DNA of 64,000 bases from Moraxella osloensis (GCF_009867135.1 NZ_CP047226.1:186001-250000); one strand, 5' to 3'; shown: positions 37,323 through 46,812, counted from the first letter of the stretch. Program-made: numbers and translations. The notes: a model not told the origin generated them from the sequence alone.

Positions 37323-37769
37323 ATGAAAGCAACGGTAAATTGGTTAAAAAACGAAGACATTAATTTTGAAGCCGTGACCGAAAACGGCAATAAAATCATC
37401 ATGGATTCAACGGAAAAATTGGGTGCCAAACCCATGGAAATGGTTTTGATGGGGCTTGGCGGCTGTGCCAGTTATGATGTGGTCAGTATCCTGCAAAAAG
37501 CCCGTCAGGCGGTGAGCGATGTTGAGTGCCAGTTATCGGCTAAGCGTGCCGACACGATTCCTGCAGTATTTACTGATATTCATTTGCATTTTGTGGTCAA
37601 AGGCAGCGCTATCAAAGAAGCGCAGGTTAAAAAAGCCATCGAGTTATCGGCAGAAAAATACTGCTCAGCCAGTCGTATGCTAGAAAATGGCGGTGTCAAA
37701 ATCACCCATGACTACGAAATCATTGATGAAACCTCTGATGAAATCACTAATGAAACGGTTAAAGGGTAG
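37323..37769 (+). CDS. OsmC-family protein (YhfA-like)
   Basis: A 148-residue OsmC-superfamily protein. KPMEMVLMGLGGCASYDVVSIL holds the first conserved Cys and SAEKYCSASRMLENGGVKITHDYEI the second; the sequence is nearer to YhfA than to Ohr. Function is probably peroxide or thiol chemistry, not proven. CTGGGGATAGT precedes ATG. The MAPEG gene follows by 11 bases. Confidence 0.85.
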   Translation: MKATVNWLKNEDINFEAVTENGNKIIMDSTEKLGAKPMEMVLMGLGGCASYDVVSILQKARQAVSDVECQLSAKRADTIPAVFTDIHLHFVVKGSAIKEAQVKKAIELSAEKYCSASRMLENGGVKITHDYEIIDETSDEITNETVKG

Positions 37770-37780
37770 GGAATAACGGT

Positions 37781-38203
37781 ATGTTTCCCTATCTAAGTGC
37801 TGTGCCTGCCACCAATAGTAGTGTGGTATTGGCAATGATGGTCGCCAGTTTATTGCCCTTGGGGTTTGCGATATTGGCAAAGCTCTTTGGCGGATTTAAA
37901 AGCAAAGACAATGCCAATCCGCGCGAGTTTTTGGGTAAACAAACGGGCGCGGCAGCGCGTGCCCATGCCGCCCAGCAAAATAGCTATGAAACCTTGCCGG
38001 TATTCTTGGCAGCGGTGATCGTGGCGTTGCTATTTTTTGTACCGCTGTCAGTGGTGACGCAGTTGGCGTGGTTGTATGTGATATTACGGATTATTTATGG
38101 GTTGGCGTATATTGCCAATTGGGCAACTTTTCGCTCAATTATTTGGTCGCTTAGCCTAGCTTGTCCAATGATGCTGTTTTATCTTGCGATTCGGTTGAGT
38201 TAG
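37781..38203 (+). CDS. MAPEG-family membrane protein
   Basis: A 140-residue protein with four hydrophobic segments and the MAPEG pattern (NPREFLGKQTGAAARAHAAQQNSYETLPVFLAAV, then WLYVILRIIYGLAYIANWATFRSIIWSL). MAPEG proteins include glutathione transferases and peroxidases of membranes. AGGGAATAACGGT precedes ATG. It is co-directional with the OsmC gene, perhaps one detoxification operon, and ends at a terminator. Confidence 0.85.
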   Translation: MFPYLSAVPATNSSVVLAMMVASLLPLGFAILAKLFGGFKSKDNANPREFLGKQTGAAARAHAAQQNSYETLPVFLAAVIVALLFFVPLSVVTQLAWLYVILRIIYGLAYIANWATFRSIIWSLSLACPMMLFYLAIRLS

Positions 38204-38241
38204 TTTTTATAATCTAGAACAACTTTTGAATTTATTTTAAG

Positions 38242-38278
38242 ATTGACGGTGCTACTTGTAGTATCGTCAATTTTTTTT
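38242..38278 (+). terminator. Terminator after MAPEG gene
   Basis: ATTGACG ... CGTCAAT with further internal pairing (CTAC/GTAG), followed by eight T. Confidence 0.85.
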
Positions 38279-38944
38279 AATCTAGTTGAAAAATTTTTGA
38301 AGTTGATAAATTAATTCATATTCAAATTTGGTAATAGAAATATGTATTTAGAAGATAGTACTCAATCACGCAAAAAAATACTCATAGGAAGGGTAAGGGA
38401 AATTATTGATATTTCTTATAAAATTCTTATCCAAAAAATTGGCAATGGTACTATCAATGCGTGGAATGAAGCTTCATTTCAGCTGGAATTTGGTAGCATT
38501 TTAAAAACGGTCGGGAACTTATACGAGTTTAGTACAGATGATAAGTTTCATATGGAATTTGAGAGTGGCAAATTACTAAATGCAATAACTAATAAAAGTA
38601 AATCGAAAAAAGCAAGAATAGATATTTATATGGAATATAAAAATCCTAATTTAAGCGTTAAAACAGCGATTGAATTAAAATTTTTTAAGCGTGAAAATCA
38701 TAGAGAGCCAAATAATCGCTATGATGTTTTTCAAGATATAAGAAATTTAGAAATCTATAAAAATAATGATATAGATTTATGTTTTTTTGTTTTAGGTACA
38801 AATCATCCTCATTACTTCAATGCAGAACAATATTCACTCGATACTTCTGATTTTGATTTTAGGCAAGGAAGTATATATAAAAAGGGCACATCTCTAATTT
38901 ATAATACACAAAAACCTTATGGTGCTGAAATTGTTTTGGATAGT

Positions 38945-40123
38945 CAGGGCAATCGCACTATAAAAATTTTCCGAACAGCAACTTTTCACGGAAAGCCGTA
39001 TTTTGAGACGCCCTAATTTTGTGACGCTTTACCGACAGATTAGCATCACCATTAGCACGAATAAGATTTAACGCAGTGCGAGTAAGCAAAGCAATATTAG
39101 CCTTTTCATCGCGTTCAAGCTTGATAGCAGTATCCTCACCGAATATTACATCAAGCACCCAGTGCTGACTATTCTCAATTGCCCAATGCTTGCGAAGGGT
39201 ATCGCCAATCGTGGTTAAATCTGTCAACGACGATAAATAATAGCGACGTTCTGTGCTTACGTTACCTTGAATATCACGAGTGGATTCAACCATCACAACA
39301 GCATTTAGCGTATGCCACTGGTCTTTTTGTTCCAACCAATCCAACTCAGTTGAAATCGCATAACGTCTAGTTTCAAGGCGACCATGGTCTTTTTCGGTAG
39401 TTTCATAGACTTTTAGTTGCTTGTTATCAAACTGAGTATTGAGCCACAAAGATACATCATCGAATAAAGTTTTATGATTATTTTTTAACGCCAAGATGTA
39501 GTTGCCACCTTGTTTGATAATTTGTTTGGTGGTGTCTTTTTGGCAATACATGGCATCAGCCGTGATGGTGCTACCTTTGATGTCGATAAGACTAAGTAGC
39601 TGTGGCAGTGTGGTGATTTCATTGGCTTTGTCGTTGATGTCGGTTTGGGCTAGGATAAGTTTAGCTTCACTGGCATAGGCACTAACAAGCTGTAAATTGT
39701 CGTTATCGTGATGACTACCTTGTACAAATTTGCCATCAATGGCAATGTGTTTGTGCTTTGGGGCGTTGTGGTTTATCCATTGGCTAAAATAGCGGTTAAT
39801 TTGGTCTTTATTTAATCGTTTCATAACGTTGCTAAAAGTGTCATGTGAGGGTATGCCATTGGTTAGGTCAAGAAAGCTGGCAAACCACGCTTGGTTTTCA
39901 CTAGCAAAGTCCTCAATGGCTACCCAGTCACTATAGCCACATAGTATGCCTGTGAGGGCAATGGTTAAAATGTTTTTAAGTGGGTGTAGTAGGTTTTTGT
40001 TTTGTCGTCTTGGGTCTTCTATTTGACTTAGGTATGCAATTGGGTTTGTGAGCATGGTGGTTCCCTTGTCGCTTTTGCTCACAGTTTATCATTCTTTTGA
40101 GTTTTTATAGTGCGATTGCCCTG
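38945..40123 (-). mobile_element. ISAs1-family insertion sequence, complete
   Basis: 1179 bp bounded by inverted repeats CAGGGCAATCGCACTATAAA at both ends (left 38945 onward, right reading inward from 40123). Flanks carry the direct repeat TTTGGATAGT at 38935-38944 and 40124-40133. It contains one transposase gene. Intact ends, an open transposase frame and a perfect target duplication indicate a recent insertion. Confidence 0.93.
38958..40055 (-). CDS. ISAs1-family transposase
   Basis: A 365-residue DDE transposase. Family features: DPRRQNKNLLHPLKNILTIAL near the start, HIAIDGKFVQGSHHDND (first Asp), ITADAMYCQKDTTKQI (second Asp) and the late VLDVIFGEDTAIKLERDEKAN (Glu region). AAGGGAACCACC before the ATG at 40055 decides the start; a GTG at 40082 also exists. 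The 3' end reaches into the inverted repeat. No frameshift, so it may be active. Confidence 0.93.
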   Translation of the reverse strand: MLTNPIAYLSQIEDPRRQNKNLLHPLKNILTIALTGILCGYSDWVAIEDFASENQAWFASFLDLTNGIPSHDTFSNVMKRLNKDQINRYFSQWINHNAPKHKHIAIDGKFVQGSHHDNDNLQLVSAYASEAKLILAQTDINDKANEITTLPQLLSLIDIKGSTITADAMYCQKDTTKQIIKQGGNYILALKNNHKTLFDDVSLWLNTQFDNKQLKVYETTEKDHGRLETRRYAISTELDWLEQKDQWHTLNAVVMVESTRDIQGNVSTERRYYLSSLTDLTTIGDTLRKHWAIENSQHWVLDVIFGEDTAIKLERDEKANIALLTRTALNLIRANGDANLSVKRHKIRASQNTAFREKLLFGKFL

Positions 40124-40226
40124 TTTGGATAGTGATTATGAGTTTAAATGGCAGGAAATAGGGAATTTTTATTTCTTAAAACTCGAGGTTTAAAACAAGT
40201 ATCAATTAAGACAGATATATATCTAA

Positions 40227-41222
40227 TCAAAGATATTTAGCTAATAATTTTAACATCTCATCAAGATTTTTAATTTTTTTGGCATTTTGCCAAAGCTCAT
40301 TGGCTTCTTCATAACCTTGTGTCAACATGCCAAGCCACTGTTTGTAACGTCCCACTAGCATATTGTCGCTACGGGCATGTCCTTGCAAAAACGCAATTTG
40401 TAGCTTGAGTAGCGCTTGCCAAACCATATTTTCTGCCCTGTCACCTTTATCCATCGCTTTGATTTGATTGACCAAATCAGGACGAGTGACCGCACCACGT
40501 CCGAGCATGATATGTGGGGTGTTCGCTTGTTTGCGGCAACGCATGGCTTGTTCAGTCTGCCAAATTTCGCCATTAGCAATAATCGGTAAGCCCAGCCGCT
40601 GCGTCAGGGGCGCGATTAACTCCCAATAGGCAGGGGGTTTATAGCCTTGGGTTTTGGTACGGGCATGGATGGTCAGCCAACTGGCGTTGGCTGATTGCAC
40701 CGCATCGCCGATTTCTTGGGTTAGTGAAGTATCTTCATAGCCGAGTCGGATTTTTGCTGATACAGGCGTATCCGATGGCACGGCTTGGCGTACTGCATGG
40801 ATGATTTGATACAAGGTTTCAGGTTCGGTGAGCAACACCGAGCCACCGCGGTGACTATTGACAGTTTTAGCAGGGCAGCCAAAGTTAATATCAATGGCTA
40901 ACGCACCAAGCTCGACCGCTTTGACGGCATTACCTGCCATCAATTCGGGCTCACTGCCCAGTAACTGTACATGTACTGGCGTGCCGTGAATGGTTTTGCC
41001 TTTTAAATTATCCTCATGCAAAAGTTCGGGTACAAATTTATAAAACACATGCGCGGGCAGGACGTGCTGGGTGACGCGAATAAACTCACTCACCGTCCAG
41101 TCGTAATGCCCGATACTGGTTAAAATATCCCGCATCAATGGGTCGGTCAGTCCTTCCATCGGCGCAAGGACAATTTGCGGCTGGGTAAAATCGGTGCTAA
41201 ACTGCGATAAGTGACTAGCCAT
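40227..41222 (-). CDS. dusC: tRNA-dihydrouridine(16) synthase DusC
   Basis: A 331-residue FMN enzyme reducing uridine in the tRNA D-loop. Motifs: VLAPMEGLTDPLMRDIL, IDINFGCPAKTVNSHRGGSVLL (active-site Cys) and SWLTIHARTKTQGYKPPAYWE, which fits the DusC subgroup. The start overlaps the stop of the helicase gene by 8 bases. Length is slightly above E. coli DusC (315). Confidence 0.93.
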   Translation of the reverse strand: MASHLSQFSTDFTQPQIVLAPMEGLTDPLMRDILTSIGHYDWTVSEFIRVTQHVLPAHVFYKFVPELLHEDNLKGKTIHGTPVHVQLLGSEPELMAGNAVKAVELGALAIDINFGCPAKTVNSHRGGSVLLTEPETLYQIIHAVRQAVPSDTPVSAKIRLGYEDTSLTQEIGDAVQSANASWLTIHARTKTQGYKPPAYWELIAPLTQRLGLPIIANGEIWQTEQAMRCRKQANTPHIMLGRGAVTRPDLVNQIKAMDKGDRAENMVWQALLKLQIAFLQGHARSDNMLVGRYKQWLGMLTQGYEEANELWQNAKKIKNLDEMLKLLAKYL

Positions 41223-42729
41223 AAATCACCTTTTTATCTTTGAGTCCGTGAATCAAATCTTGAATATTAAAAATATCCAAATTCACTTTGGCGCGGGTAC
41301 AGGCGACATACAATAAGCGCAGCTCTTCGGGGGAGATTTTTACCGCCTGAGAAGTCATATCATAATAAAAATCATTGTCAATTTGCACCCGCGACCATTC
41401 TAGCCCTTTGGCTTTATGCGCGGTAGAGATGATATAGTCGGCTTTGTCCAGTGTGGTCAAGCTATTAATCGCTTGGTTTAGCGTTTCGGTGCCATGTTCA
41501 TCCACCAATTTGACGAGGGTTTTTAAATCGCTGCCTTCGCTCGTCTCGCTATAATCCTGCACGTCGCGCCAATTATTAAAGTAGGCAAGCTCAGGCACAC
41601 CATATGCCGCTTGTCCTTTTTTTAGCCGTTCGGCAGATTGACTAAATTTGAGCAAACGCTCTGTATCAGCTTGTAGCGCAACTTTATGTCCCATTTTAAG
41701 CCCAGATAACAGATTGACCATCGCACTGGCATTGGTACGGCAAAGAATGGCATCTTTTTGACCATGCACCATACTTTTGCCTAAGGTAGACGCCATCGCA
41801 GGATTACCGCGCAGTGGCACATCTTCTTGTAGCGCTTTTAAAAACCCATTCGCCACATCAGCAATTTGGTCGCCAAATCGAAACGATTGGGTGAGCAAGG
41901 TTTGTGGGAGCGGCAGGCGCTTCATGGCATTGACAGCGCCGCGCCATTCATAAATTTGCTGATGCGCGTCACCCACATAGATAACTTGGTTGGGCTGATT
42001 GGACAAAATCCCCATCATCAAGGGGTCGGCATCTTGCGCTTCATCAAATAAGATAAAATCCGCAGGAATCACCGGTTTGGATAGCGCCCAGAGTTTAAGA
42101 TAAATATCATGCCCAATCCCCGCAGGGTGGCGCGGGTCAATCGACTGTTGCCAGCGGCGCTCTACATACGGGTATAAGGTATCGCGCAGCTGCTCAGCTT
42201 CACTGGCAACCAACCAGTCAGGAAACTGCAAATGACGCGGCGCGGGGTAGCTGGCATGGGTACTACAAAACGTGCTCACCGCATCGGACACAAATCGCGC
42301 TTGTCGCTCTGGTGTTAAGGTCACAAACTGGCTTTTGCCTTCAATTTGGCGTTTGACTTGCACAGGGGTCAAGCCCAAATCTGAGGCAAGGCGACTGGGA
42401 GAAAAACGCGGTAGCTGCAGCTTTGCGGTGATATCGCGAGCGGTATGACGAAATGCCAATGAGTGAAAAGTGCGACAGTCGACATGCTGGGGGAATTTAC
42501 GCTGCGCTTCTGCAGCAATCGCCTTGTTAAATGCCAAATAAATCCCGCGACCACGTAGCTGATTACCGATTAAATTAAGCGTGGTGGTCTTACCTGCGCC
42601 GGCATACGCTACCACTTTAAACGACTGGCGCGTGAGTGCCATATCGACAGCCTGCTGCTGCTCCCCCGTTGGGCGTTGCGTCAGGCTGTGGGCAGGGGAT
42701 TGGTTGGGGATAACGCTGGGATTTGACAT
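41215..42729 (-). CDS. UvrD/Rep-superfamily DNA helicase, Fbh1-like
   Basis: A 504-residue superfamily-1 helicase. Walker A is AYAGAGKTTT (41-50), followed by GIYLAFNKAIAAEAQRKFP and TFHSLAFRH; Walker B is ILFDEAQDADPLM (DEAQD 229-233); late motifs are STAHKAKGLEWSRVQIDNDF and LRLLYVACTRAKVNLDI. It is much shorter than UvrD (720) and resembles the compact Fbh1-like group that acts on recombination intermediates. Translationally coupled to dusC. Precise role unknown. Confidence 0.88.
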   Translation of the reverse strand: MSNPSVIPNQSPAHSLTQRPTGEQQQAVDMALTRQSFKVVAYAGAGKTTTLNLIGNQLRGRGIYLAFNKAIAAEAQRKFPQHVDCRTFHSLAFRHTARDITAKLQLPRFSPSRLASDLGLTPVQVKRQIEGKSQFVTLTPERQARFVSDAVSTFCSTHASYPAPRHLQFPDWLVASEAEQLRDTLYPYVERRWQQSIDPRHPAGIGHDIYLKLWALSKPVIPADFILFDEAQDADPLMMGILSNQPNQVIYVGDAHQQIYEWRGAVNAMKRLPLPQTLLTQSFRFGDQIADVANGFLKALQEDVPLRGNPAMASTLGKSMVHGQKDAILCRTNASAMVNLLSGLKMGHKVALQADTERLLKFSQSAERLKKGQAAYGVPELAYFNNWRDVQDYSETSEGSDLKTLVKLVDEHGTETLNQAINSLTTLDKADYIISTAHKAKGLEWSRVQIDNDFYYDMTSQAVKISPEELRLLYVACTRAKVNLDIFNIQDLIHGLKDKKVIYG

Positions 42730-42883
42730 ACGCGATTTGCTAAAAGAAAAGTGAGCTATTTTAGCAAAATTTGGTAAGTTTTGCTCAGTTTCCTTTATTC
42801 ACTCAATCTGTATTTACTAAACCCTTATTTACTCACTGGGGATGAATGAGAGGTTGACTAGGCTTTAGCGTTATCCAGCCAGA

Positions 42884-43705
42884 TTAGCTGTTGTTCTGTA
42901 ATAACGCTTTTTCTTTAACCAATACCCGCGCCATCACTAGACCGAGTTCAAACAATAACCACATCGGGATAGCCAGCATCACCATCGATAAACCATCTGG
43001 CGGTGTTACCAATGCGGCAATACCAAAACAACCCACGATGATGTAACGGCGTTTTTGCGCTAAGCTATCCACTGTCACCACCCCAGCCAAGACTAGTAGC
43101 AGCGTCAACACAGGAATCTCAAAGGTTGCCCCAAACACCAAAAATAGCTTGAGCACAAAATTTAGATAGCTTTCGATATCGGTCATCGGTAGCACGTTGT
43201 CGGGTGAGAATTTGATAAAAAAAGCCAGCACGCTTTTGAGCACGACATAATAGGCAAACGCAATCCCCAGATAAAACAATATCACCGATGACAATAGCAC
43301 GGGTAGGGCGATACGTTTTTCATGCTTATATAGCCCTGGGGCAATAAATGACCAAATCTGGTACAAAATATACGGCATCGCCAAGATAACAGCCAGATAC
43401 AGCGTCAATTTAATCGGTGCCAAAAATGACGAGGTGATATCGGTTGCAATCATAGAAGAATTGACTGGCAACAACGCCGTTAACGGGGCGGAAAAAATAT
43501 CGTAGATTTCTCGCGAAAAACCCGCCAACGCCAAAAAAATCACTAACACCGCGGCAAAACCGTGAATCAAATGACGGCGCAGTTCAATCAAATGCTCAGT
43601 GATAGGCATATCTACTAAAGTGTTGTCTTGCGATGGTTTATTATCTTTAGCTTTTTCAATGGCTAATTGTTCAGGCGTTTTTTTAGTTTTGATAAGCTTG
43701 GTCAC
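42884..43705 (-). CDS. tatC: Sec-independent protein translocase TatC
   Basis: A 273-residue inner-membrane protein, the receptor for twin-arginine signal peptides. Six hydrophobic segments are visible; the family start HLIELRRHLIHGFAAVLVIF and AMPYILYQIWSFIAPGLYKHEKR are diagnostic. It begins with GTG overlapping the tatB stop by 4 bases. The N-terminal 30 residues are a charged extension (KTKKTPEQLAIEKAKDNKPSQ). Confidence 0.96.
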   Translation of the reverse strand: MTKLIKTKKTPEQLAIEKAKDNKPSQDNTLVDMPITEHLIELRRHLIHGFAAVLVIFLALAGFSREIYDIFSAPLTALLPVNSSMIATDITSSFLAPIKLTLYLAVILAMPYILYQIWSFIAPGLYKHEKRIALPVLLSSVILFYLGIAFAYYVVLKSVLAFFIKFSPDNVLPMTDIESYLNFVLKLFLVFGATFEIPVLTLLLVLAGVVTVDSLAQKRRYIIVGCFGIAALVTPPDGLSMVMLAIPMWLLFELGLVMARVLVKEKALLQNNS

Positions 43706-44472
43706 TGGGCAACTCCAACCAAACTTGGCAACTTGTGCAGTAGCGGATCGGCTTGATAATTGGGTAAAAACGGCGGATTGGGAAGACGTCTGACACGGTC
43801 ATAATCACTGAGCAAAAACCAACGATAATACATTGGCTCAGTGGCAGCAAATAGGGCTTCATGTAAGTCTTTAGCCACTGCATCGGCTTCGACATCAGCT
43901 TCTAGACTCAGCAAATAATCATCTGCTTTGGTTTCTGTCAGATAAGATTCGTCAGGTGGCCTGTCCAGTGAATTGCCCAGTGAATTATCTAGTGGCTTGT
44001 CTGGTAAAAGCGCGGTGATATCCGTTGTTGGCTTAGCTAAATGACTAGGTGGCTTATGATTGGAAGGTTCATGACTGGGTGATTCATGGCTGAGTGGTTC
44101 AGGGGGTAGTCTAACTGCGTTAGTATCATGAACAAGACTAGGGGTTGTATCAGCCGATTGATTGTGAGCTTGCATCGAAGGCACTTTGCCATGTTGCTGT
44201 AGTTCGCTCACACTGCTGCGAAGGGCTTCCATCTCGCGCTTCATATCAACTTCAGCTTGGCGGATTTTTTCCAGCTCAAGCTGCATTTGCTTGCGCGTTT
44301 CGGCAAGATCAAGTTCCGCTTCAATTTCTGATTGCAGCGTTGCAACCGTACGGCGGAATTTGGCATACCACTGACCTGCAGTACGCGCCGCTTGGGGGAG
44401 TTTTTCAGGGCCCAGCACAATCAGTGCAATCGCCCCAAATAACAGTATTTCGGAGAAACCTATATCAAACAT
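43702..44472 (-). CDS. tatB: Sec-independent protein translocase TatB
   Basis: A 256-residue membrane protein. The N-terminal helix (MFDIGFSEILLFGAIALIVLG, then PEKLPQAARTAGQWYAK) and the following amphipathic helix match TatB. It is far longer than E. coli TatB (171) because of a Ser/His/Pro/Asp-rich tail with short repeats (SHEPSNHKPPSH, DNSLGNSLDRPPDE). The C-terminal 60 residues include an unusual YYRWFLLSDYDRVRRLPNPP. It follows tatA by 54 bases. Confidence 0.93.
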   Translation of the reverse strand: MFDIGFSEILLFGAIALIVLGPEKLPQAARTAGQWYAKFRRTVATLQSEIEAELDLAETRKQMQLELEKIRQAEVDMKREMEALRSSVSELQQHGKVPSMQAHNQSADTTPSLVHDTNAVRLPPEPLSHESPSHEPSNHKPPSHLAKPTTDITALLPDKPLDNSLGNSLDRPPDESYLTETKADDYLLSLEADVEADAVAKDLHEALFAATEPMYYRWFLLSDYDRVRRLPNPPFLPNYQADPLLHKLPSLVGVAQ

Positions 44473-44526
44473 AACAACCGTGGTAGTTAGGGATTAAAAA
44501 ACCAAAGAAAAAGTAACGACTAGGGT

Positions 44527-44757
44527 TTAAACGTTATGTTTATCTTGTTGGGTCTGCGTGGTATTGAGTTCAGCTTTTTCGTGTTCAAGGACACGGTTTT
44601 TGTTCAGATGCTGCTCGTTTTCATCTTTGACCGCATCTTTAAAGCCTTTAACGGCACCACCCAAATCTTTACCGGCATTTTTCAGTTTTGAAGTGCCAAA
44701 AATGACCACAACAACAACCAGTAAAATTAACCAATGTGTGATTGAGAAACTACCCAT
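44527..44757 (-). CDS. tatA: Sec-independent protein translocase TatA
   Basis: A 76-residue pore component: one membrane helix ([16 protein letters not shown]), the [26 protein letters not shown] amphipathic helix and an acidic/basic tail. AAAGGATATTCTC precedes ATG. First gene of tatABC, immediately downstream of hisIE as in related genera. Confidence 0.96.
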   Translation of the reverse strand: MGSFSITHWLILLVVVVVIFGTSKLKNAGKDLGGAVKGFKDAVKDENEQHLNKNRVLEHEKAELNTTQTQQDKHNV

Positions 44758-44931
44758 GAGAATATCCTTTGATTAACCTTGACAATAGGGGTGAGGACAA
44801 TATGAATTTGCAGTGTAACACATAACCATTGCGTTGACATAACTGTGCAAAAAACGGTGTGCAACACGGCGAATTTTTTGCACTGATAGCCAGCAATACT
44901 CAGGAATTATCGACTGTTTAGTGGCGCTTAC

Positions 44932-45789
44932 TTAAGGGATTTGACGTGCGGCTTTTTCATCGATACCCGATAAGCCAAAACGTCTTGCCAATTCATTGGT
45001 GACAGCCCAAGACGGTATATTAAACCATGCCAATGTGACCATTGTGTGAAACCAAACATCAGCAACTTCATATACCAAATCTTTCACCGCGGTATCATCG
45101 GCGACGGCTTCATAAGGGGTATCGTTGGCAATGTTGATATCTTTGGCAGCGATAATGGCTTCGGTGGCTTCTTCACCGACTTTTTCTAAGATTTTGTTGA
45201 TACCTTTATGGTATAAGCTTGCCACGTATGAGCTATCAGGATTGGCATCTTTACGCTCAATCAATACTTTATCTAACGCGGTTAAAATATCCGCTGACGT
45301 CGTAGGGGACTGAATCGCATTGCTTGTTTGTGTTGGATTACTTGTTTGTGTCGAATTGCTGGAAAGCGGCGAGTGTTCATGAGTCGGTTTAGCGTTTTCA
45401 CCATAAATCGCATCAGGGTCTTTGATGACAGCATCAGTGATTTGCCATTGTAGCTGTCCGTGGTCATCGGCAAGCAGACGATAAAAACAGGACTGCCGAC
45501 CCGTGTGGCAAGCAATCCCACCCACTTGGGTGACTGACAACACAATCACATCAGCATCGCAGTCTAAACGGATTTCATGGACTTGCTGAAAATGCCCAGA
45601 GCTTTCGCCTTTGTGCCATAGTTTACCGCGAGAGCGTGACCAATACACAGCTTGCATTTTTTCAGCAGTCAGACGTAATGACTCGCGATTCATCCATGCC
45701 ATCATCAAAATGCGCCCGGTATGAAAATCTTGAGCGACTGCAGGCATGAGCCCATTGTCATCAAATTTTAGTGTATCTAGCCAATTCAT
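44932..45789 (-). CDS. hisI: Bifunctional phosphoribosyl-AMP cyclohydrolase/phosphoribosyl-ATP pyrophosphatase
   Basis: A 285-residue HisIE fusion catalysing steps two and three of histidine synthesis. The HisI half covers about 1-125 ([35 protein letters not shown], and [14 protein letters not shown] zinc cysteines). The HisE half covers about 165-285 ([23 protein letters not shown] and [15 protein letters not shown]). Between them lies a low-complexity Ser/Thr/Asn/Gln linker ([16 protein letters not shown]). I choose ATG 45789 (MNWLDTLKF), preceded by CAGGGCGTGAAT. Confidence 0.94.
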   Translation of the reverse strand: MNWLDTLKFDDNGLMPAVAQDFHTGRILMMAWMNRESLRLTAEKMQAVYWSRSRGKLWHKGESSGHFQQVHEIRLDCDADVIVLSVTQVGGIACHTGRQSCFYRLLADDHGQLQWQITDAVIKDPDAIYGENAKPTHEHSPLSSNSTQTSNPTQTSNAIQSPTTSADILTALDKVLIERKDANPDSSYVASLYHKGINKILEKVGEEATEAIIAAKDINIANDTPYEAVADDTAVKDLVYEVADVWFHTMVTLAWFNIPSWAVTNELARRFGLSGIDEKAARQIP

Positions 45790-45877
45790 ATTCACGCCCT
45801 GTATCATACTATGCAAGCTCTAACCAAAAAAAAGCACCCATCAAGCGATGCGTGCATTTATCATAATTCATCAAGCC

Positions 45878-46336
45878 CTAAATCTCAAAGGGTTTCACAT
45901 CTAAGGCTTCTTTGATAGTAGCTGATAACGGGATTTCTTGGCTTTGACGATAGTCATACGCCACAAAGCCCATTTTGGCATACGCCACCAATGACCCATC
46001 AAACATCCGCGAAACTTTGAACACAAAATCACCACCCAAATCGGTTAAATGCTGCACACCGACTTCAAATAACAGTTCTTCACGCGCCCGTGCCCGATCA
46101 AGGATTTGGGTCTCGATATGATTAATGACCAAGCCTTGGTACTCAGCATTAACCTCTTTAATGCCTTTTGAATATAAAAAACGAAAACGGGCTTCGGTAA
46201 TCAATGCCACCAAATTTTCAACCGTTAAATGTTGTCCTAATCCAATTTCGGTATTGCGCACGCGCATGACGGTCTCAAACACGAAATGGGCAACTTCAAT
46301 ATTTGTGCTTAAAGTTGACAAGAATTGTAACCTCAT
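45878..46336 (-). CDS. Acyl-CoA thioesterase-like (4HBT/hotdog) protein
   Basis: A 152-residue single-hotdog protein with the 4HBT pattern (FETVMRVRNTEIGLGQHLTVENLVALITEARFRFLYSKG and ILDRARAREELLFEVGVQHL). It looks like a YbgC/FcoT-neighbouring thioesterase; the substrate is unknown. It lies upstream of hisIE on the same strand but with an 88-base gap. Confidence 0.75.
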   Translation of the reverse strand: MRLQFLSTLSTNIEVAHFVFETVMRVRNTEIGLGQHLTVENLVALITEARFRFLYSKGIKEVNAEYQGLVINHIETQILDRARAREELLFEVGVQHLTDLGGDFVFKVSRMFDGSLVAYAKMGFVAYDYRQSQEIPLSATIKEALDVKPFEI

Positions 46337-46812
46337 GATGTTGATGAAGATGAAATAGCATTAAACTTTAAAAAAGCCTGCGAACGATAAATACCTCAAG
46401 GTTAAACAAACTAACGCAAACTGTGTCCAAAATAAGGTGTATCTATCTCTTTTAGCCAATATAACCGCAGTTTTTGTAAACTAAGTTGTTAACTTAATTA
46501 ATGTAATCTCGCGATAGGTTTGCCAAGTCATTTATGTTAAATGATTGATATCATAGATTTTTTAAAAATCCTATAAAAATTGACCGGATAAAAATTTATT
46601 ACGGTAAAAAAATGTTAAAGTAGCATAAATAACATGGATGTCAAAGAAAAAATTAGTTTTAACAATCGCGTGCATTAATGAATGATTTTTGATAAAATAC
46701 CGCCTCCCACCTCAAGGCAAAAAATCCAGTGTGATGAGGATTTTTTGACAAACAGGTTAACTTCACTTGATAAAGATGTTTAATCTCTGTCAAAAACGAA
46801 CAAGAGGCTATC
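46337..46812. other. 476-base intergenic region with rpmI leader
   Basis: No gene is supported. The right part (about 46680-46812) is the probable 5' leader of rpmI-rplT. In it AAAAAATCC (46719-46727) and GGATTTTTT (46738-46746) form a hairpin ending in a T-run, placed 67 bases before the rpmI start. infC, the usual upstream neighbour, is absent. A TAAAAT element near 46694 may be the -10. Confidence 0.6.
46719..46746 (+). terminator. Possible transcription attenuator upstream of rpmI-rplT
   Basis: A 9-bp stem with a 10-base loop and U-tract inside the leader. It could be a conditional terminator controlled by L20, as in the Bacillus infC operon, or the end of a short upstream transcript. 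Confidence 0.5.

Larger units (their letters stand above)
38342..40193 (+). pseudogene. PD-(D/E)xK nuclease-like gene interrupted by ISAs1 element
   Basis: Codons 1-201 lie at 38342-38944. The insertion element and one copy of the 10-bp target duplication follow, and the frame resumes at 40134-40193 (DYEFKWQEIGNFYFLKLEV, stop). Removing the element restores a 220-codon gene without a frameshift. The protein has WNEASFQLEFGSIL (helix with Glu43/Glu49), RIDIYMEY (Asp94) and TAIELKFFKR (E111-L-K113), the layout of PD-(D/E)xK nucleases, and RYDVFQDIRNLEIYK after it. It is visibly AT-rich, so probably acquired. As it stands the reading frame continues into the element and ends at 39016, which would give a 224-residue altered protein. 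Specific function unknown. Confidence 0.75.
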
